A DNA stretch of 64,000 nucleotides from an uncultured Lachnospiraceae bacterium (GTDB taxonomy: Bacteria > Bacillota > Clostridia > Lachnospirales > Lachnospiraceae), in the NCBI GenBank assembly GCA_910578645.1, contig CAJTQI010000001.1:868001-932000 (forward strand). The letters are read 5' to 3'. Under the pieces are notes generated by a model. That model saw nothing but the letters and a program-made list of their open reading frames with translations. It ran no database searches and was not told the origin of the DNA. Each line of letters begins with the position of its first letter. Position 1 is the first letter of the stretch. Both the position numbers and the translations under genes were made by a program. This document shows, piece after piece, positions 50,732 through 59,960 of the stretch.

Positions 50732-53077
50732 TTAAAATGTTATTTCCACGGTTCCGGCGTCAGGACTTAGTATCGTATCATTTCCGTCCGTGGTCATAGA
50801 TGCGCCGCTTGCAGATTTGGCATGTACATTGACAAGACGCAGTGTGTATGCTTTATCCTTTCCGTTATGAGCCTGTACAGTAATCCGGGTACCGTTTCTT
50901 GCAGCGGTTACATGGAGTGAAACTTCTTGTTCCATATTATAAACGGTTGTTTCGGCGGTCTGTCCGTCGGCCAATGCATATATGCGTAACTCGGCGTGGT
51001 CAGCATAATCGTAGTCGGGTTTGTCATCACATGCGCCCATTGCCACAATAGAATTTTCACGGACCATGAGCGGCAGATGTAAGTAGTCGTAGGTTTTCTC
51101 AATCCATACGCCGCCTTTGGTCTCTTCTCCGGTGAAGAAATCTGTCCATGTACCCTTAGGCAGATAGAAGGAGCCGAGGCTTTCATCGTTGAAGATTGGG
51201 GCTACCAGGAGATTGTCGCCCAACATATATTGCTTATCCAGATAGTGGCAGTTTTTATCTTCCGTAAATTCCAAGACCATACTTCGCATGGTAGGAATGC
51301 CGGAGCGGCAAGTGTCGATGGAGGTCTTATATAAGTACGGCATCAGGGAAGCCTTCAGACGGGTAAAGGCTCTTACCACGGCTACCGCTTCGTCGTCGTA
51401 AAGCCACGGTACACGGTAAGACTGGCTCCCATGCAGACGGCTGTGCGAAGACAAGAGGCCGAAAGCGACCCAGCGCTTGTAGACGTCGGCGGTGGAAGTA
51501 TGCTCGAATCCGCCGATATCATGGGCCCAGAAACCGAAACCGGACATTAACAGGGAGAGGCCTCCACGAAGGCTTTCTTCCATGGATTCATAGTCGGACC
51601 AACAGTCGCCGCCCCAGTGTACGGGGAATTTCTGTCCGCCTACGGTTGCGGAACGGGCGAACAGTACGGCCTGGCCTTTGCCCCGTTTTCTCTCCAACAA
51701 TTCGTATACGGTCTTGTTGTACAGATAAGTGTAGAAGTTGTGCATCTTCTTCGGCTCGGAACCGTCATGATAGACACAGTTGACGGGAATCCTCTCGCCG
51801 AAATCTGTCTTGAAACAGTCCACGCCCATGTCCAGCAGGGATTCCAGTTTATCCTGATACCATTTACATGCTTTCTGGTTGGTGAAATCCACAAGCGCCA
51901 TGCCGGGCTGCCACATATCCCACTGCCATACGTCGCCATTGGGGCGTTTGACAAAGTATCCTTTGTCTTTCCCTTCGGCAAACAGTACGGATTCCTGGCC
52001 GATATAGGGATTTATCCATACACAGATATTTAGTCCCTTCGCCTTGATTCTTGACAAGAGCCCGGCAGGCTCAGGGAATACTTTTTCATCCCAGACGAAG
52101 TCAGACCAGTGGAAAGCCTTCATCCAGAAGCAGTCGAAATGGAAAGTACGCAACGGGATGCCGCGCCCCAACATGCCGTCAATGAAACTCATGACCGTTT
52201 CTTCGTCATAATTGGTGGTAAAAGAAGTGGACAGCCACAATCCGAAGGTCCAGGGCGCGGGAAGAGCAGGTTTGCCGGACAAATCGGTATACCGCATAAG
52301 AACATCTTTCATGGTGGGGCCGTTAAAGAAGAAGTAATCCAGGTTGCCCCCTTCCACACAAAAAGATACTTTCGTCACGTTTTCGGTGCCAAATTCCATG
52401 GATACCCGTTCGGGATGGTTTACCAGGACGCCATATCCCTTATTGGAAATATAGAAAGGAATATTTTTGTAAGCCTGTTCGGTGCTTGTGCCCCCATCCT
52501 CGTTATAAATCTCGACGGACTGTCCGTTTTTGACAAAAGGAGTGAAACGCTCTCCTGTACCGTAGAGCAGTTCTCCCACGCCGATGCCAAGCTGTTGGCG
52601 TATATAGGTGTTTTCCAAATCACCGTTTATTTCATAGAAATCACCCTTGTAGTCTGTCTTCATCAGGGCAAGGTCATGTGTGCTGCTCTTAGTGAGTACT
52701 TTGCCGCCGCTTACATAGGACATGGACCAGGGATGTTTGGTGATAACAAGGGAGAGGGAACCGCTTGTGACGGTGAGCGCTTCCTCTGTGTCTTCCACCT
52801 GCAAAATCTGGGGATGTTCCAGGTTAAGCGCAAAGGAGGGTGTTTTCTCCTTTGTACCCATGTGGTGGCAGGTCTGCACGCGAATGACATCCGGCATGGG
52901 TGAAGAGATGCGGACGGTAAGGTTTATGAATCCTAGCGTATCGCCCCTGGATGTGATTGGATGCGTCGGTGCGCACAGAGTGACCTCGGTTTCTTTGACT
53001 GTGGTGTAGTAGACTTCATGGGGCGAGAAGCAGGCAGTTCCTTCTTTCAAAAGCCAACATCCGTTACTAAATTTCAT
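50732..53077 (-). CDS. yicI: Alpha-xylosidase, GH31 (YicI-like)
   Basis: A 781-residue cytoplasmic GH31 enzyme close in length to YicI (772). The barrel carries the nucleophile Asp in FKTDFGERIP (about residue 422) and the acid/base Asp in HWGGDCWSDYESM (about 490), with the YicI-like block PLRTFHFDCFWMK. Expected reaction: release of alpha-1,6-xylose from the non-reducing end of xyloglucan oligomers (or isoprimeverose). It is the last gene of the GH42-GH29-GH31 operon. The start at 53077 follows AGGAGG. The 53078-53186 spacer shows no terminator. Confidence 0.9.
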   Translation of the reverse strand: MKFSNGCWLLKEGTACFSPHEVYYTTVKETEVTLCAPTHPITSRGDTLGFINLTVRISSPMPDVIRVQTCHHMGTKEKTPSFALNLEHPQILQVEDTEEALTVTSGSLSLVITKHPWSMSYVSGGKVLTKSSTHDLALMKTDYKGDFYEINGDLENTYIRQQLGIGVGELLYGTGERFTPFVKNGQSVEIYNEDGGTSTEQAYKNIPFYISNKGYGVLVNHPERVSMEFGTENVTKVSFCVEGGNLDYFFFNGPTMKDVLMRYTDLSGKPALPAPWTFGLWLSTSFTTNYDEETVMSFIDGMLGRGIPLRTFHFDCFWMKAFHWSDFVWDEKVFPEPAGLLSRIKAKGLNICVWINPYIGQESVLFAEGKDKGYFVKRPNGDVWQWDMWQPGMALVDFTNQKACKWYQDKLESLLDMGVDCFKTDFGERIPVNCVYHDGSEPKKMHNFYTYLYNKTVYELLERKRGKGQAVLFARSATVGGQKFPVHWGGDCWSDYESMEESLRGGLSLLMSGFGFWAHDIGGFEHTSTADVYKRWVAFGLLSSHSRLHGSQSYRVPWLYDDEAVAVVRAFTRLKASLMPYLYKTSIDTCRSGIPTMRSMVLEFTEDKNCHYLDKQYMLGDNLLVAPIFNDESLGSFYLPKGTWTDFFTGEETKGGVWIEKTYDYLHLPLMVRENSIVAMGACDDKPDYDYADHAELRIYALADGQTAETTVYNMEQEVSLHVTAARNGTRITVQAHNGKDKAYTLRLVNVHAKSASGASMTTDGNDTILSPDAGTVEITF

Positions 53078-53186
53078 TGTGATAATCCTCCTGGTAAAAT
53101 GATGTATGCTCGGAACCTCTGAGAATACATACAGTGTATTTTTTGCAGTTTTTGTTTATACTTTGTTCACTGGATGATACGGTCAT

Positions 53187-54674
53187 TTATTCCACTTGTA
53201 TCTTTATGACCACAGGAAACTCGCTGTGTACAGTACTTGTTGTGATATGCAGGCCCTCACCGTCCACATGGTATGTCGGTTTCTCTTCAAAGCCGAGCAC
53301 GGATACGTTACGGATAATACCCTGGAAATTCGGGCCACCGTTGTCCGTCTGTTTTGCCATGGAGCGGATGGTTATCATGCCGCTTTCCGGGTAACACAGA
53401 CAGGTGGCATAGATGCAGCCATGTCCTGCGGTGAACCGGAAATCTTTACTGGTATAGTTGGTCGGTGTAGCATCACTGAATGGCCCGTCTGTCTCCTGGG
53501 TCGGTCCCTCCGCCGCATAGCGCCAAGGCTTCGAGTGATAGACAGCTTCGCCGTTGACGGAAAGCCAACTGCCTATATCGTGCAGGATGTCTAAATCTTC
53601 TTTGGCAAAGGAGCCGTCTGCTTTTGGCCCCACATTCAGAAGGAGGCTGCCGTTTTTGCTGACTACGTCTATGAGATAGCAGAGCAGTTCCTTGCTGCTC
53701 TTATAATCCAGAGAGGAGGTATGGCACCATGAGTTGCGTGCAACGGCGGTGTCGGTCTGCCAGTAGTAAGGCTGTGAGGAGGTGAACTTGCCCCGCTCCA
53801 CATCCACGATGCCGCTGCCAAAAGCCATGGCATCGTATTTATAGCAGATGGCCGTGGGCTGTCCCCATTCTAAGCCGCGGTTGTAGTAGTAAGCCGCGAT
53901 TTTGCGCAGATAGGGCTTGTATGCCTCATGTTGAATCCACCAGTCGAAATAAATCACCTTCGGCTGGTAGCGGTCGATAATCTCGCAGGTACGGCAAAGC
54001 CAGTCTTCCAGAAATTCCTTGTCAGGATAAGGTTTGGCAAAAAGGTCCTGGTGGTCAGGCTGTTCTTTCTCGGCAGGCCAGTAGAAATCACCGCAGTGCA
54101 AAGGTTCTTTGATGTCGCTGTCAAAATTTTTGCCATGCCCCATAAACCAGTGATGCTCTGCACGGTGGGAGGAAGTTCCGAAGACAAGTCCATTTTTCTC
54201 AAATGCCGTTTTCAGCTCGCCCAGGATATCGCGTTTGGGCCCCATCTGCGCCGCATTGTAGACGGACAGGTCACTTTGGTACATCTGGAAGCCGTCGTGG
54301 TGCTCTGCCACAGGCACGATATATTTTGCCCCGGCGGCAGCGAAAGTTTCCGCCCAATCATCGGGGTCAAATTTTTCGGCCGTAAAAAGAGGTATGAAAT
54401 CCTTGTAACCGAAGTCTTTCTGAGGACCGTAAGTCTTGATATGGTGTTCATATTCGGGGGAGCCTTGTACATACATATTCCGGGAATACCACTCGTTGGC
54501 GTAGGCGGGTACGCTGTAAAGCCCCCAATGAATAAAAATGCCGAATTTTGCCTTTGTGTACCAGTCGGGAATTTCAAAATCTGTCAGGGAAGCCCAGTCG
54601 TTGTGGTAAGTCCCTTTGGCGTTTACTTCATCGATTTGTGTAAGATATTGTTTTTTGTCTGTAATTTTAAACAT
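53187..54674 (-). CDS. Alpha-L-fucosidase, GH29
   Basis: A 495-residue GH29 enzyme without a signal peptide. The typical N-terminal blocks KFGIFIHWGLYSVPAY and AKYIVPVAEHHDGFQMY are followed by the nucleophile Asp in VIYFDWW (about residue 243); a C-terminal beta-sandwich completes it. It hydrolyses alpha-linked fucose from oligosaccharides. Start ATG 54674 is chosen since the family begins there and GGTGG lies upstream; 13 more upstream codons are open. Downstream of GH42 and upstream of GH31 on the same strand, which fits trimming of Fuc-Gal-Xyl side chains of xyloglucan. Confidence 0.9.
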   Translation of the reverse strand: MFKITDKKQYLTQIDEVNAKGTYHNDWASLTDFEIPDWYTKAKFGIFIHWGLYSVPAYANEWYSRNMYVQGSPEYEHHIKTYGPQKDFGYKDFIPLFTAEKFDPDDWAETFAAAGAKYIVPVAEHHDGFQMYQSDLSVYNAAQMGPKRDILGELKTAFEKNGLVFGTSSHRAEHHWFMGHGKNFDSDIKEPLHCGDFYWPAEKEQPDHQDLFAKPYPDKEFLEDWLCRTCEIIDRYQPKVIYFDWWIQHEAYKPYLRKIAAYYYNRGLEWGQPTAICYKYDAMAFGSGIVDVERGKFTSSQPYYWQTDTAVARNSWCHTSSLDYKSSKELLCYLIDVVSKNGSLLLNVGPKADGSFAKEDLDILHDIGSWLSVNGEAVYHSKPWRYAAEGPTQETDGPFSDATPTNYTSKDFRFTAGHGCIYATCLCYPESGMITIRSMAKQTDNGGPNFQGIIRNVSVLGFEEKPTYHVDGEGLHITTSTVHSEFPVVIKIQVE

Positions 54675-54721
54675 TGTGCCACCACCTTTTTTGTTTGATA
54701 GGATTAGATGCAAGCGGGCAA

Positions 54722-56737
54722 TTATGCCGTCTGTATAATCGCCACGTCTTTTGCGGGAAGATACAAAGTATCTCCCTCTTTATAGAGGGTATCTTTCAGG
54801 ATGTCTTTGCCAGTGCAGTTGAGCGTTACGCCCTGCTCCTGGGTGTCATGGTTGAGGAAGAAAAGGAACGTTCCATTCCCGTTGGTACGTGCTGTCACTT
54901 CTATACAATCCGGTGTGTCGATAAGCGGACGTATGCCTGATTCCGTACAGATTTCTTTGACGATTGTACGGTAGAAGGCGGCATCGGAGCTTGTGGCAAC
55001 ATAGTAGGCCGCGCCTTCACCGAAAGCGTTGCGGGTCAGTACGGGCATGCCGGCATAGAAATCCTGTTCGTAGGTGCACAGGGACTGCGCACTTTCGGTA
55101 TGCAGCAGGTCACAGAGCATCTTGGCAGGATAAGTGATGCCTTTGTAGGTAAAGCTGTTGTGCGCGCCCTCCGGAAGCGCGTCCTCTTCTTCCACCCAGA
55201 CACCCAGGATATCGCGCAGTTTGCCCGGATAGCCGCCTGTGGTGACTAAGTCATGGTCATCCACATAACCGCTGAAGAAAGTGGTCAGGAACCGTCCGCC
55301 CTTTTGAACGAACCGGCGTATTTTTTCGTCATAACCCGGCTTCACCATATACAGTACAGGGGCAGCGACAAAAGAGTAACCGGATAAATCGTCGTCCACA
55401 CCGATGAGGTCAACGGGGATATTCAGGTTGTTAAACGCTTTATAGTAGTTTCGTATTTCGTCGCAGTAATGCAGGTTGATGCTGGGGCCTGCGGAATAGT
55501 GGATTGCCCACCAGTTATTCCAGTCGAAGACGATGGCGGCCTTGGCATGCGTCCTGGAGCCCAAGGTCAGGGAACCGATTTTATCAAGCTCTGCGCCTAG
55601 TTGTGCTACTTCGCGGAATACGCGGGTATTCTCATGACAGGCATGGTCGATTACTGCGCCGTGGTATTTCTCACATGCGCCTATGCTGCGCTTGAGCTGG
55701 AAGAACATGACTGTATCCGCACCGTGAGCTACGGCCTGATAGCTCCACAAACGCATGACGCCGGGACGTTTCAAGGCACAGTATGGATGCCAGTTGGTTA
55801 CGCTTGGAGTCTGTTCCATCAGGGCAAAAGGCATACCTTGCTTTAAGCCGCGCATCAAGTCATGGTTCAGGGCAGCGTTTTCCGGGATGGCATCGTGTGA
55901 CGGGTAGTTATCCCAGGAAACGAAGTCCATATATTTTGCCCACATCTGGTAATCTAAAGGCTGATAAGCGCCCATCAGATTGGTAGTAACCGGAATGTCC
56001 GGTGTGATAGCATGTACCGTGTCGTACTCCAGGCGAAAGCAGTCTAAAATGCTTTCTGAATTGAATCTTCTATAATCTAAAGAGATTCCCTGGAATGTGG
56101 TTCTGTTTTCCGCGAAATGTTCGGACAGCATATTAGGCAGGACGATGTCTTCAAAATCATAGAAGGTGTGTCCCCAGAAGGCGGTATCCCATGCCTCGTT
56201 GACTGCATCGATAGTCTTATATTTGTCTTTTAACCATACCCGGAAAGCCCGCTCGCAGTTTTCGCAGTAACACTCGCCGCCATATTCATTGGAGATATGC
56301 CAGGCTACGATGTTATCACAGGATTTGTAGCGTTCGGCAAGTTTTTGCGCCAGTGTTTTAGCGTATTTGCGGTAGGTGGGACTGTTTGGGCAGGAATTAT
56401 GGCGGCTTCCAAATTTATGTTTCATCCCATGAAAATCCGTCCTGAGAATATCAGGATACTTGCGTGCCATCCATGCCGGATGCGCGCCCGTGGAAGTGGC
56501 AAGACAGATTTTCATGCCGTGTTTTGTCACGGTCTCTATGATTTTGTCTAATTTATCAAAATAGTATGTGTTTTCTGAAGGCTGCAGGGATGCCCAACTA
56601 AACACGTTCAGCGTGACAATGTCGATGTGCGCAAGCTTTAACATGCGCATGTCTTCTTCCCATGTTTCTTCCGGCCACTGTTCCGGATTATAATCGCCGC
56701 CATATAAAATTTTGTGTACTTTGCTGTTGTGAATCAT
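54722..56737 (-). CDS. Beta-galactosidase, GH42
   Basis: A 671-residue GH42 enzyme. Its TIM barrel begins ILYGGDYNPEQWPEETW, with acid/base Glu in HISNEYGGE (about residue 149) followed by the zinc-type Cys cluster CYCENC, and the nucleophile Glu in LMEQTPSVTNW (about 307). A trimerisation/Rossmann-like domain and a small C-terminal beta domain follow. ATG 56737 follows GGAGGAAAG; the open frame above it is short and lacks a ribosome binding site. It is the first gene of the operon. It would remove beta-linked galactose from imported oligosaccharides. Confidence 0.92.
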   Translation of the reverse strand: MIHNSKVHKILYGGDYNPEQWPEETWEEDMRMLKLAHIDIVTLNVFSWASLQPSENTYYFDKLDKIIETVTKHGMKICLATSTGAHPAWMARKYPDILRTDFHGMKHKFGSRHNSCPNSPTYRKYAKTLAQKLAERYKSCDNIVAWHISNEYGGECYCENCERAFRVWLKDKYKTIDAVNEAWDTAFWGHTFYDFEDIVLPNMLSEHFAENRTTFQGISLDYRRFNSESILDCFRLEYDTVHAITPDIPVTTNLMGAYQPLDYQMWAKYMDFVSWDNYPSHDAIPENAALNHDLMRGLKQGMPFALMEQTPSVTNWHPYCALKRPGVMRLWSYQAVAHGADTVMFFQLKRSIGACEKYHGAVIDHACHENTRVFREVAQLGAELDKIGSLTLGSRTHAKAAIVFDWNNWWAIHYSAGPSINLHYCDEIRNYYKAFNNLNIPVDLIGVDDDLSGYSFVAAPVLYMVKPGYDEKIRRFVQKGGRFLTTFFSGYVDDHDLVTTGGYPGKLRDILGVWVEEEDALPEGAHNSFTYKGITYPAKMLCDLLHTESAQSLCTYEQDFYAGMPVLTRNAFGEGAAYYVATSSDAAFYRTIVKEICTESGIRPLIDTPDCIEVTARTNGNGTFLFFLNHDTQEQGVTLNCTGKDILKDTLYKEGDTLYLPAKDVAIIQTA

Positions 56738-56894
56738 ACTTTCCTCCGTTGTGAAATGTTGCGCCTCTAGTGCCATGAAAACATTGTATTTTGATTATAT
56801 TACCGTATTCTTATAGTAATAGGCGAGAGACAGCATTGCCAGTGTGTGATAAAGACAGTATACCTTATTTGTCATGCAATGGCTACTTGTTCAC

Positions 56895-56922
56895 AAAAAA
56901 AGCCAGGTCCGAAAACCTGGCT
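56895..56922 (-). terminator. Intrinsic terminator of the 204-aa hypothetical gene
   Basis: On the minus strand, AGCCAGGT pairs with ACCTGGCT (56922-56901, loop TTTTCGG type), followed by seven or so T. The region 56738-56894, between this and GH42, contains only weak promoter-like sequences (a TATAAT-like hexamer read on the minus strand). Confidence 0.75.
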
Positions 56923-56966
56923 TTTCTCAATTTGCTCTTATGAAAAATATTGGGCTGAAAATAAAA

Positions 56967-57581
56967 TTAATTTGTTGTTGTAAGTCCTGCTTCCTCTGCC
57001 ATCTTGTCGAATTTCTGCATGACAGCGTCGTAAGTCCTCTGGGAAATATCGGGAAGCTGTCCACCCCATGTCTTCTCAGCCTGTTTATAACCTTTCTTGA
57101 AAGCATCGCGCATCTCTTCAATCTTATCCGGGTCTCCTCCGGTCAATGCGTTTGCAAAGTCGATGATTCTGTCGGATGTTTGCTCAACACCCCAGTAACC
57201 GTCTTCTGAGATATCTTTCTCGGCCTGTGCCTTGGTAGCAGCATCCACTGTAAATTCACCGCTTGCCAGGAAAGACCAGATACCGTTAGCGCTGTTATAA
57301 GTCTGCCCTTGTTTGGTCATCAACTGCTGTACAATATTCTGCAATTGCTGTGCATGGGCCTCGGCATCCGCTTTCATTTTGTTTACTAAGTTGGTGTTCT
57401 GTGTATAGGTTTTACCTGTCTTATTCGCTGTGTCATTGGACGGTTCATAGACAACACCTGACTCGTTCTTATCTTTGGAAGTATTTGTTTTGTTTTCTTC
57501 ATTTGTCTTTCCGGTAGTGGATTGATTTGCCTGATAGACATCGTAAGCACTTGATGCACTTGTAACTCCGTTTACGCTCAT
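56967..57581 (-). CDS. Hypothetical protein, 204 aa, helical
   Basis: Starts at ATG 57581 after AAGGAGGG. The first 60 residues are low complexity, rich in Ser, Thr, Asn and Lys (GKTNEENKTNTSKDKNESG), as in proteins exported without cleavage or with a flexible tail. The rest is helical, with DAEAHAQQLQNIVQQLM and a C-terminal GLTTTN. There is no signal peptide or membrane helix. I do not recognise the family, though similar proteins with an MSVNGVTSAS-like start seem common in Lachnospiraceae. It is monocistronic with its own terminator. Confidence 0.75.
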   Translation of the reverse strand: MSVNGVTSASSAYDVYQANQSTTGKTNEENKTNTSKDKNESGVVYEPSNDTANKTGKTYTQNTNLVNKMKADAEAHAQQLQNIVQQLMTKQGQTYNSANGIWSFLASGEFTVDAATKAQAEKDISEDGYWGVEQTSDRIIDFANALTGGDPDKIEEMRDAFKKGYKQAEKTWGGQLPDISQRTYDAVMQKFDKMAEEAGLTTTN

Positions 57582-57774
57582 GGGTATCCCTCCTTGGAAT
57601 ATATTCATTGTATGTTTTCGGTTGCGTATCGGGGACGTATCCCGCTTCTATTTATTATATCGTAACATGTGCCTGGAAAAATTAGGCTCATATTTTATTT
57701 TTTTGTGATGGAGGAAGCTTTTTATGTCAGAAAAGGTCCCGTTCATAACATAGTTGTTTTTGGCAGGAACTGTC
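57582..57774. other. Intergenic stretch between divergent genes, little recognised
   Basis: It is A/T-rich. A TATAAT is present on the minus strand (57659-57654), probably the -10 of the 204-aa gene, but with a poor -35. The right part of the spacer holds the ispE promoter. No gene, RNA or repeat is seen. Confidence 0.5.
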
Positions 57775-57804
57775 TTGACGAAGGGTGGTTTTATTAGATA
57801 TAAT
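57775..57804 (+). promoter_or_regulatory. Probable sigma-A promoter of ispE
   Basis: TTGACG (57775-57780), an 18-bp spacer and perfect TATAAT (57799-57804). A hairpin GGCGT/ACGCC follows in the leader, at about 57838-57871. Confidence 0.6.
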
Positions 57805-57939
57805 TTACATACTATTATTGTATACAAAATGCAATCTGGCGTACCCGGCATATTTCGCATTTCACGGGGAGCACGCCGGAAAGGGTAATCTGACAAAGGG
57901 ACTTCGAGGGTGCATAAGGAGGGAAAGGCGGAATTTTCT

Positions 57940-58836
57940 ATGGACTTGGAGATGACTACGCAGAAAGCATATGCGAAAATTAATATCGGATTGGACGTGC
58001 TGCGGCGCCGGAAGGACGGATATCATGAGGTTAAGATGGTTATGCAGACGGTGGACATCTGCGACGATTTATCCTTCGAGAAGACATGGCGGCCGGGGAT
58101 AGAGCTTTGTACTGACTGCGGAAGTCTTCCCATGGACAAAGGAAACTTAGTGTACAGGGCCGCAGAACTTTTATTTCAGGAAAAAGGCATTGCAGAAGGT
58201 GTCAAGATTACGTTGGTAAAGAGGATTCCTATCGCTGCCGGTATGGCAGGGGGAAGCTCTGACGCGGCTGCCACAATGCGTGGACTGAATGAACTTTTCC
58301 GGATGGGTTATTCTATACAGGAGTTACAGGCACTTGGGGTCAGGCTGGGTGCGGATATTCCTTATTGTCTTGTGGGAGGCACAATGCTGGCGGAAGGAAT
58401 CGGTGAGATATTGACTCCGCTGCCTGCGCCGCCGTCATGTTACCTTGTTGTGGCGAAGCCTGATATTGATGTGTCGACCGCTTTTGTCTATGGTAACCTC
58501 CATGCGGATACATTGACGTACCATCCTGACATAGATGGAATGGTAGGGGCTCTTTATGACGGAAACTTAAGGGGGATAACGGAACGGTTAGGAAATGTAC
58601 TTGAGACTGTCACCGTGGAGGAATATCCCGTGATTGTCAGGTTAAAAGAGTTATTGCGGGAGCAAGGGGCGGAGAATGCGCTGATGAGCGGAAGCGGGCC
58701 TACAGTGTTTGGCATATTTATGCAAAAAGATGAGGCTGAGAAAGCCGCCTGCGCCGTTAGGGAGAGACGGCTTGCAGGACAGGTTTTTGTGACGGTATTT
58801 CAAGGAGGAGTGGAGGAAGCGGTATATTTAGAATAG
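57940..58836 (+). CDS. ispE: 4-diphosphocytidyl-2-C-methyl-D-erythritol kinase
   Basis: A 298-residue GHMP kinase, the ATP-dependent fourth step of the MEP isoprenoid pathway. It shows AYAKINIGLDVLRRRKDGYHE at the start (catalytic-site block AKIN and YHE), the glycine-rich ATP loop PIAAGMAGGSSDAAATM (about residue 98) and the C-terminal MSGSGPTVFGIF. Several start codons are possible (GTG 57910, ATG 57940, ATG 57952); ATG 57940 has GGCGG 8 bases upstream and gives a normal length. The GntR gene follows 64 bp later. Confidence 0.93.
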   Translation: MDLEMTTQKAYAKINIGLDVLRRRKDGYHEVKMVMQTVDICDDLSFEKTWRPGIELCTDCGSLPMDKGNLVYRAAELLFQEKGIAEGVKITLVKRIPIAAGMAGGSSDAAATMRGLNELFRMGYSIQELQALGVRLGADIPYCLVGGTMLAEGIGEILTPLPAPPSCYLVVAKPDIDVSTAFVYGNLHADTLTYHPDIDGMVGALYDGNLRGITERLGNVLETVTVEEYPVIVRLKELLREQGAENALMSGSGPTVFGIFMQKDEAEKAACAVRERRLAGQVFVTVFQGGVEEAVYLE

Positions 58837-58900
58837 TTTAGAATAAAAACAATATATGATGGTCACAGTGTAAAATGGGAGTTAAGAGAAGGGTGTTTGT

Positions 58901-59602
58901 ATGGGAGATAGTTTTGAAGTGACAATGGATGAATTTCTTCCCCTGCGGGATGTTGTATTCAACACGTTGCGCAAAGCAATCCTTACAGGAGAATTAAAGC
59001 CGGGAGAGCGTCTTATGGAAATTCATTTAGCGAATCGGTTGGGGGTTAGCCGGACGCCGATTAGGGAGGCAATCCGTAAACTGGAGCTGGAAGGGTTAGT
59101 TATTATGATTCCGCGCCGTGGGGCGGAGGTAGCCCAGATTACGGAAAAGAGTCTGAAGGACGTGTTGGAGGTACGGCGGGCGTTAGATGCGCTCTGTGTA
59201 GAACTGGCATGCGACAGAATCTGCGCGGCGGAGGAAGAACGGCTTGGGAAGGCATGTGATGAATTTGAACGCGCAACACAGACGAAAGATGCGACTACGA
59301 TTGCCGAGGCGGATGTGGTGTTTCACGATATCATTGTACATGCCACAGGCAATCAACGTTTAATACAGTTGATTAATAATCTGTCGGAGCAGATGTATCG
59401 CTATCGTTTTGAGTATATTAAAGATGGAAGCCGTCATGACAATCTGGTTGACGAGCATAGAATGATATATGAAAGTATTGTGGGCCGGGATAAGGAAGGC
59501 GCTGCCAAGGCGGCACGGTTCCATATAGACAATCAGGAAAAATCTATTATCCGACAGCTTAGACTTGAGCAGGAGCAGGCGGCAACGCGCAGAAGGATAT
59601 AG
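58901..59602 (+). CDS. GntR-family regulator, FadR/FCD subfamily
   Basis: A 233-residue transcription factor. The N-terminal winged HTH (about residues 10-75) reads ILTGELKPGERLMEIHLANR and GVSRTPIREAIRKLELEGLV; the C-terminal all-helical FCD domain (about 80-215) has the metal-binding Asp/His set typical of this group (EADVVFHDIIVHAT). The effector and target are unknown: it lies between ispE and a small membrane protein with no metabolic operon next to it. ATG 58901 follows GAAGGG. Confidence 0.9.
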   Translation: MGDSFEVTMDEFLPLRDVVFNTLRKAILTGELKPGERLMEIHLANRLGVSRTPIREAIRKLELEGLVIMIPRRGAEVAQITEKSLKDVLEVRRALDALCVELACDRICAAEEERLGKACDEFERATQTKDATTIAEADVVFHDIIVHATGNQRLIQLINNLSEQMYRYRFEYIKDGSRHDNLVDEHRMIYESIVGRDKEGAAKAARFHIDNQEKSIIRQLRLEQEQAATRRRI

Positions 59603-59623
59603 TGTATAGGTATTTGCATAATG

Positions 59624-59667
59624 GTTACACTCCTTATTAGTACATTATAAAAAGACAGGAGTGTGAC
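59624..59667 (+). promoter_or_regulatory. Hairpin burying the ribosome binding site of the 94-aa gene
   Basis: GTTACACTCCT (59624-59634) pairs with AGGAGTGTGAC (59657-59667) over 11 bp with one G-U pair. The Shine-Dalgarno AGGAG is fully within the stem, and ATG 59671 follows 3 bases after it. Translation would need the stem opened. Confidence 0.65.
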
Positions 59668-59670
59668 AGT

Positions 59671-59955
59671 ATGTGGAGCGGATTAGTGAAGTGGCAGGGG
59701 ATACGGAAAATGGCAGACGACTTGCGTTTGCGCATGGCAGCCGTGTGTGTTTCGGCATTCGTGTGGTGGGCCGTTCTGTACCCGGAGCTGTGCTTTACGG
59801 AGAGTACCTGTGAGCAGGTCATTGTGGAAAAAGGGCAGGAGAGTGCGGAGGAACAGACGGACTTCTCCGGTATATTAGGCGCTTCCGGAGAGGAAATTGT
59901 TATTAGAAGCAGACTGTTTGAGTGGATAGAAGAGAAGAAGAGTGAATCGGATTGA
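59671..59955 (+). CDS. Small single-pass membrane or secreted protein, 94 aa, unknown
   Basis: ATG 59671 follows AGGAGTGTGACAGT. A basic N-terminus (KWQGIRKMADDLRLR) precedes one hydrophobic helix (MAAVCVSAFVWWAVLYPEL, about residues 24-42), and the rest is acidic, ending KKSESD. It could be a membrane-anchored protein or a secreted protein with a long signal. I do not recognise the family. Its start is occluded by a hairpin (59624-59667). A structured leader and murI follow. Confidence 0.65.
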   Translation: MWSGLVKWQGIRKMADDLRLRMAAVCVSAFVWWAVLYPELCFTESTCEQVIVEKGQESAEEQTDFSGILGASGEEIVIRSRLFEWIEEKKSESD

Positions 59956-59960
59956 AATGA

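Noticed and set aside
52109..52903. 264-codon plus-strand ORF inside the GH31 gene
   Set aside because: Antisense shadow of a clear GH31 coding sequence with intact catalytic motifs.
53928..54698. 256-codon plus-strand ORF inside the GH29 gene
   Set aside because: Antisense shadow of a clear GH29 gene.
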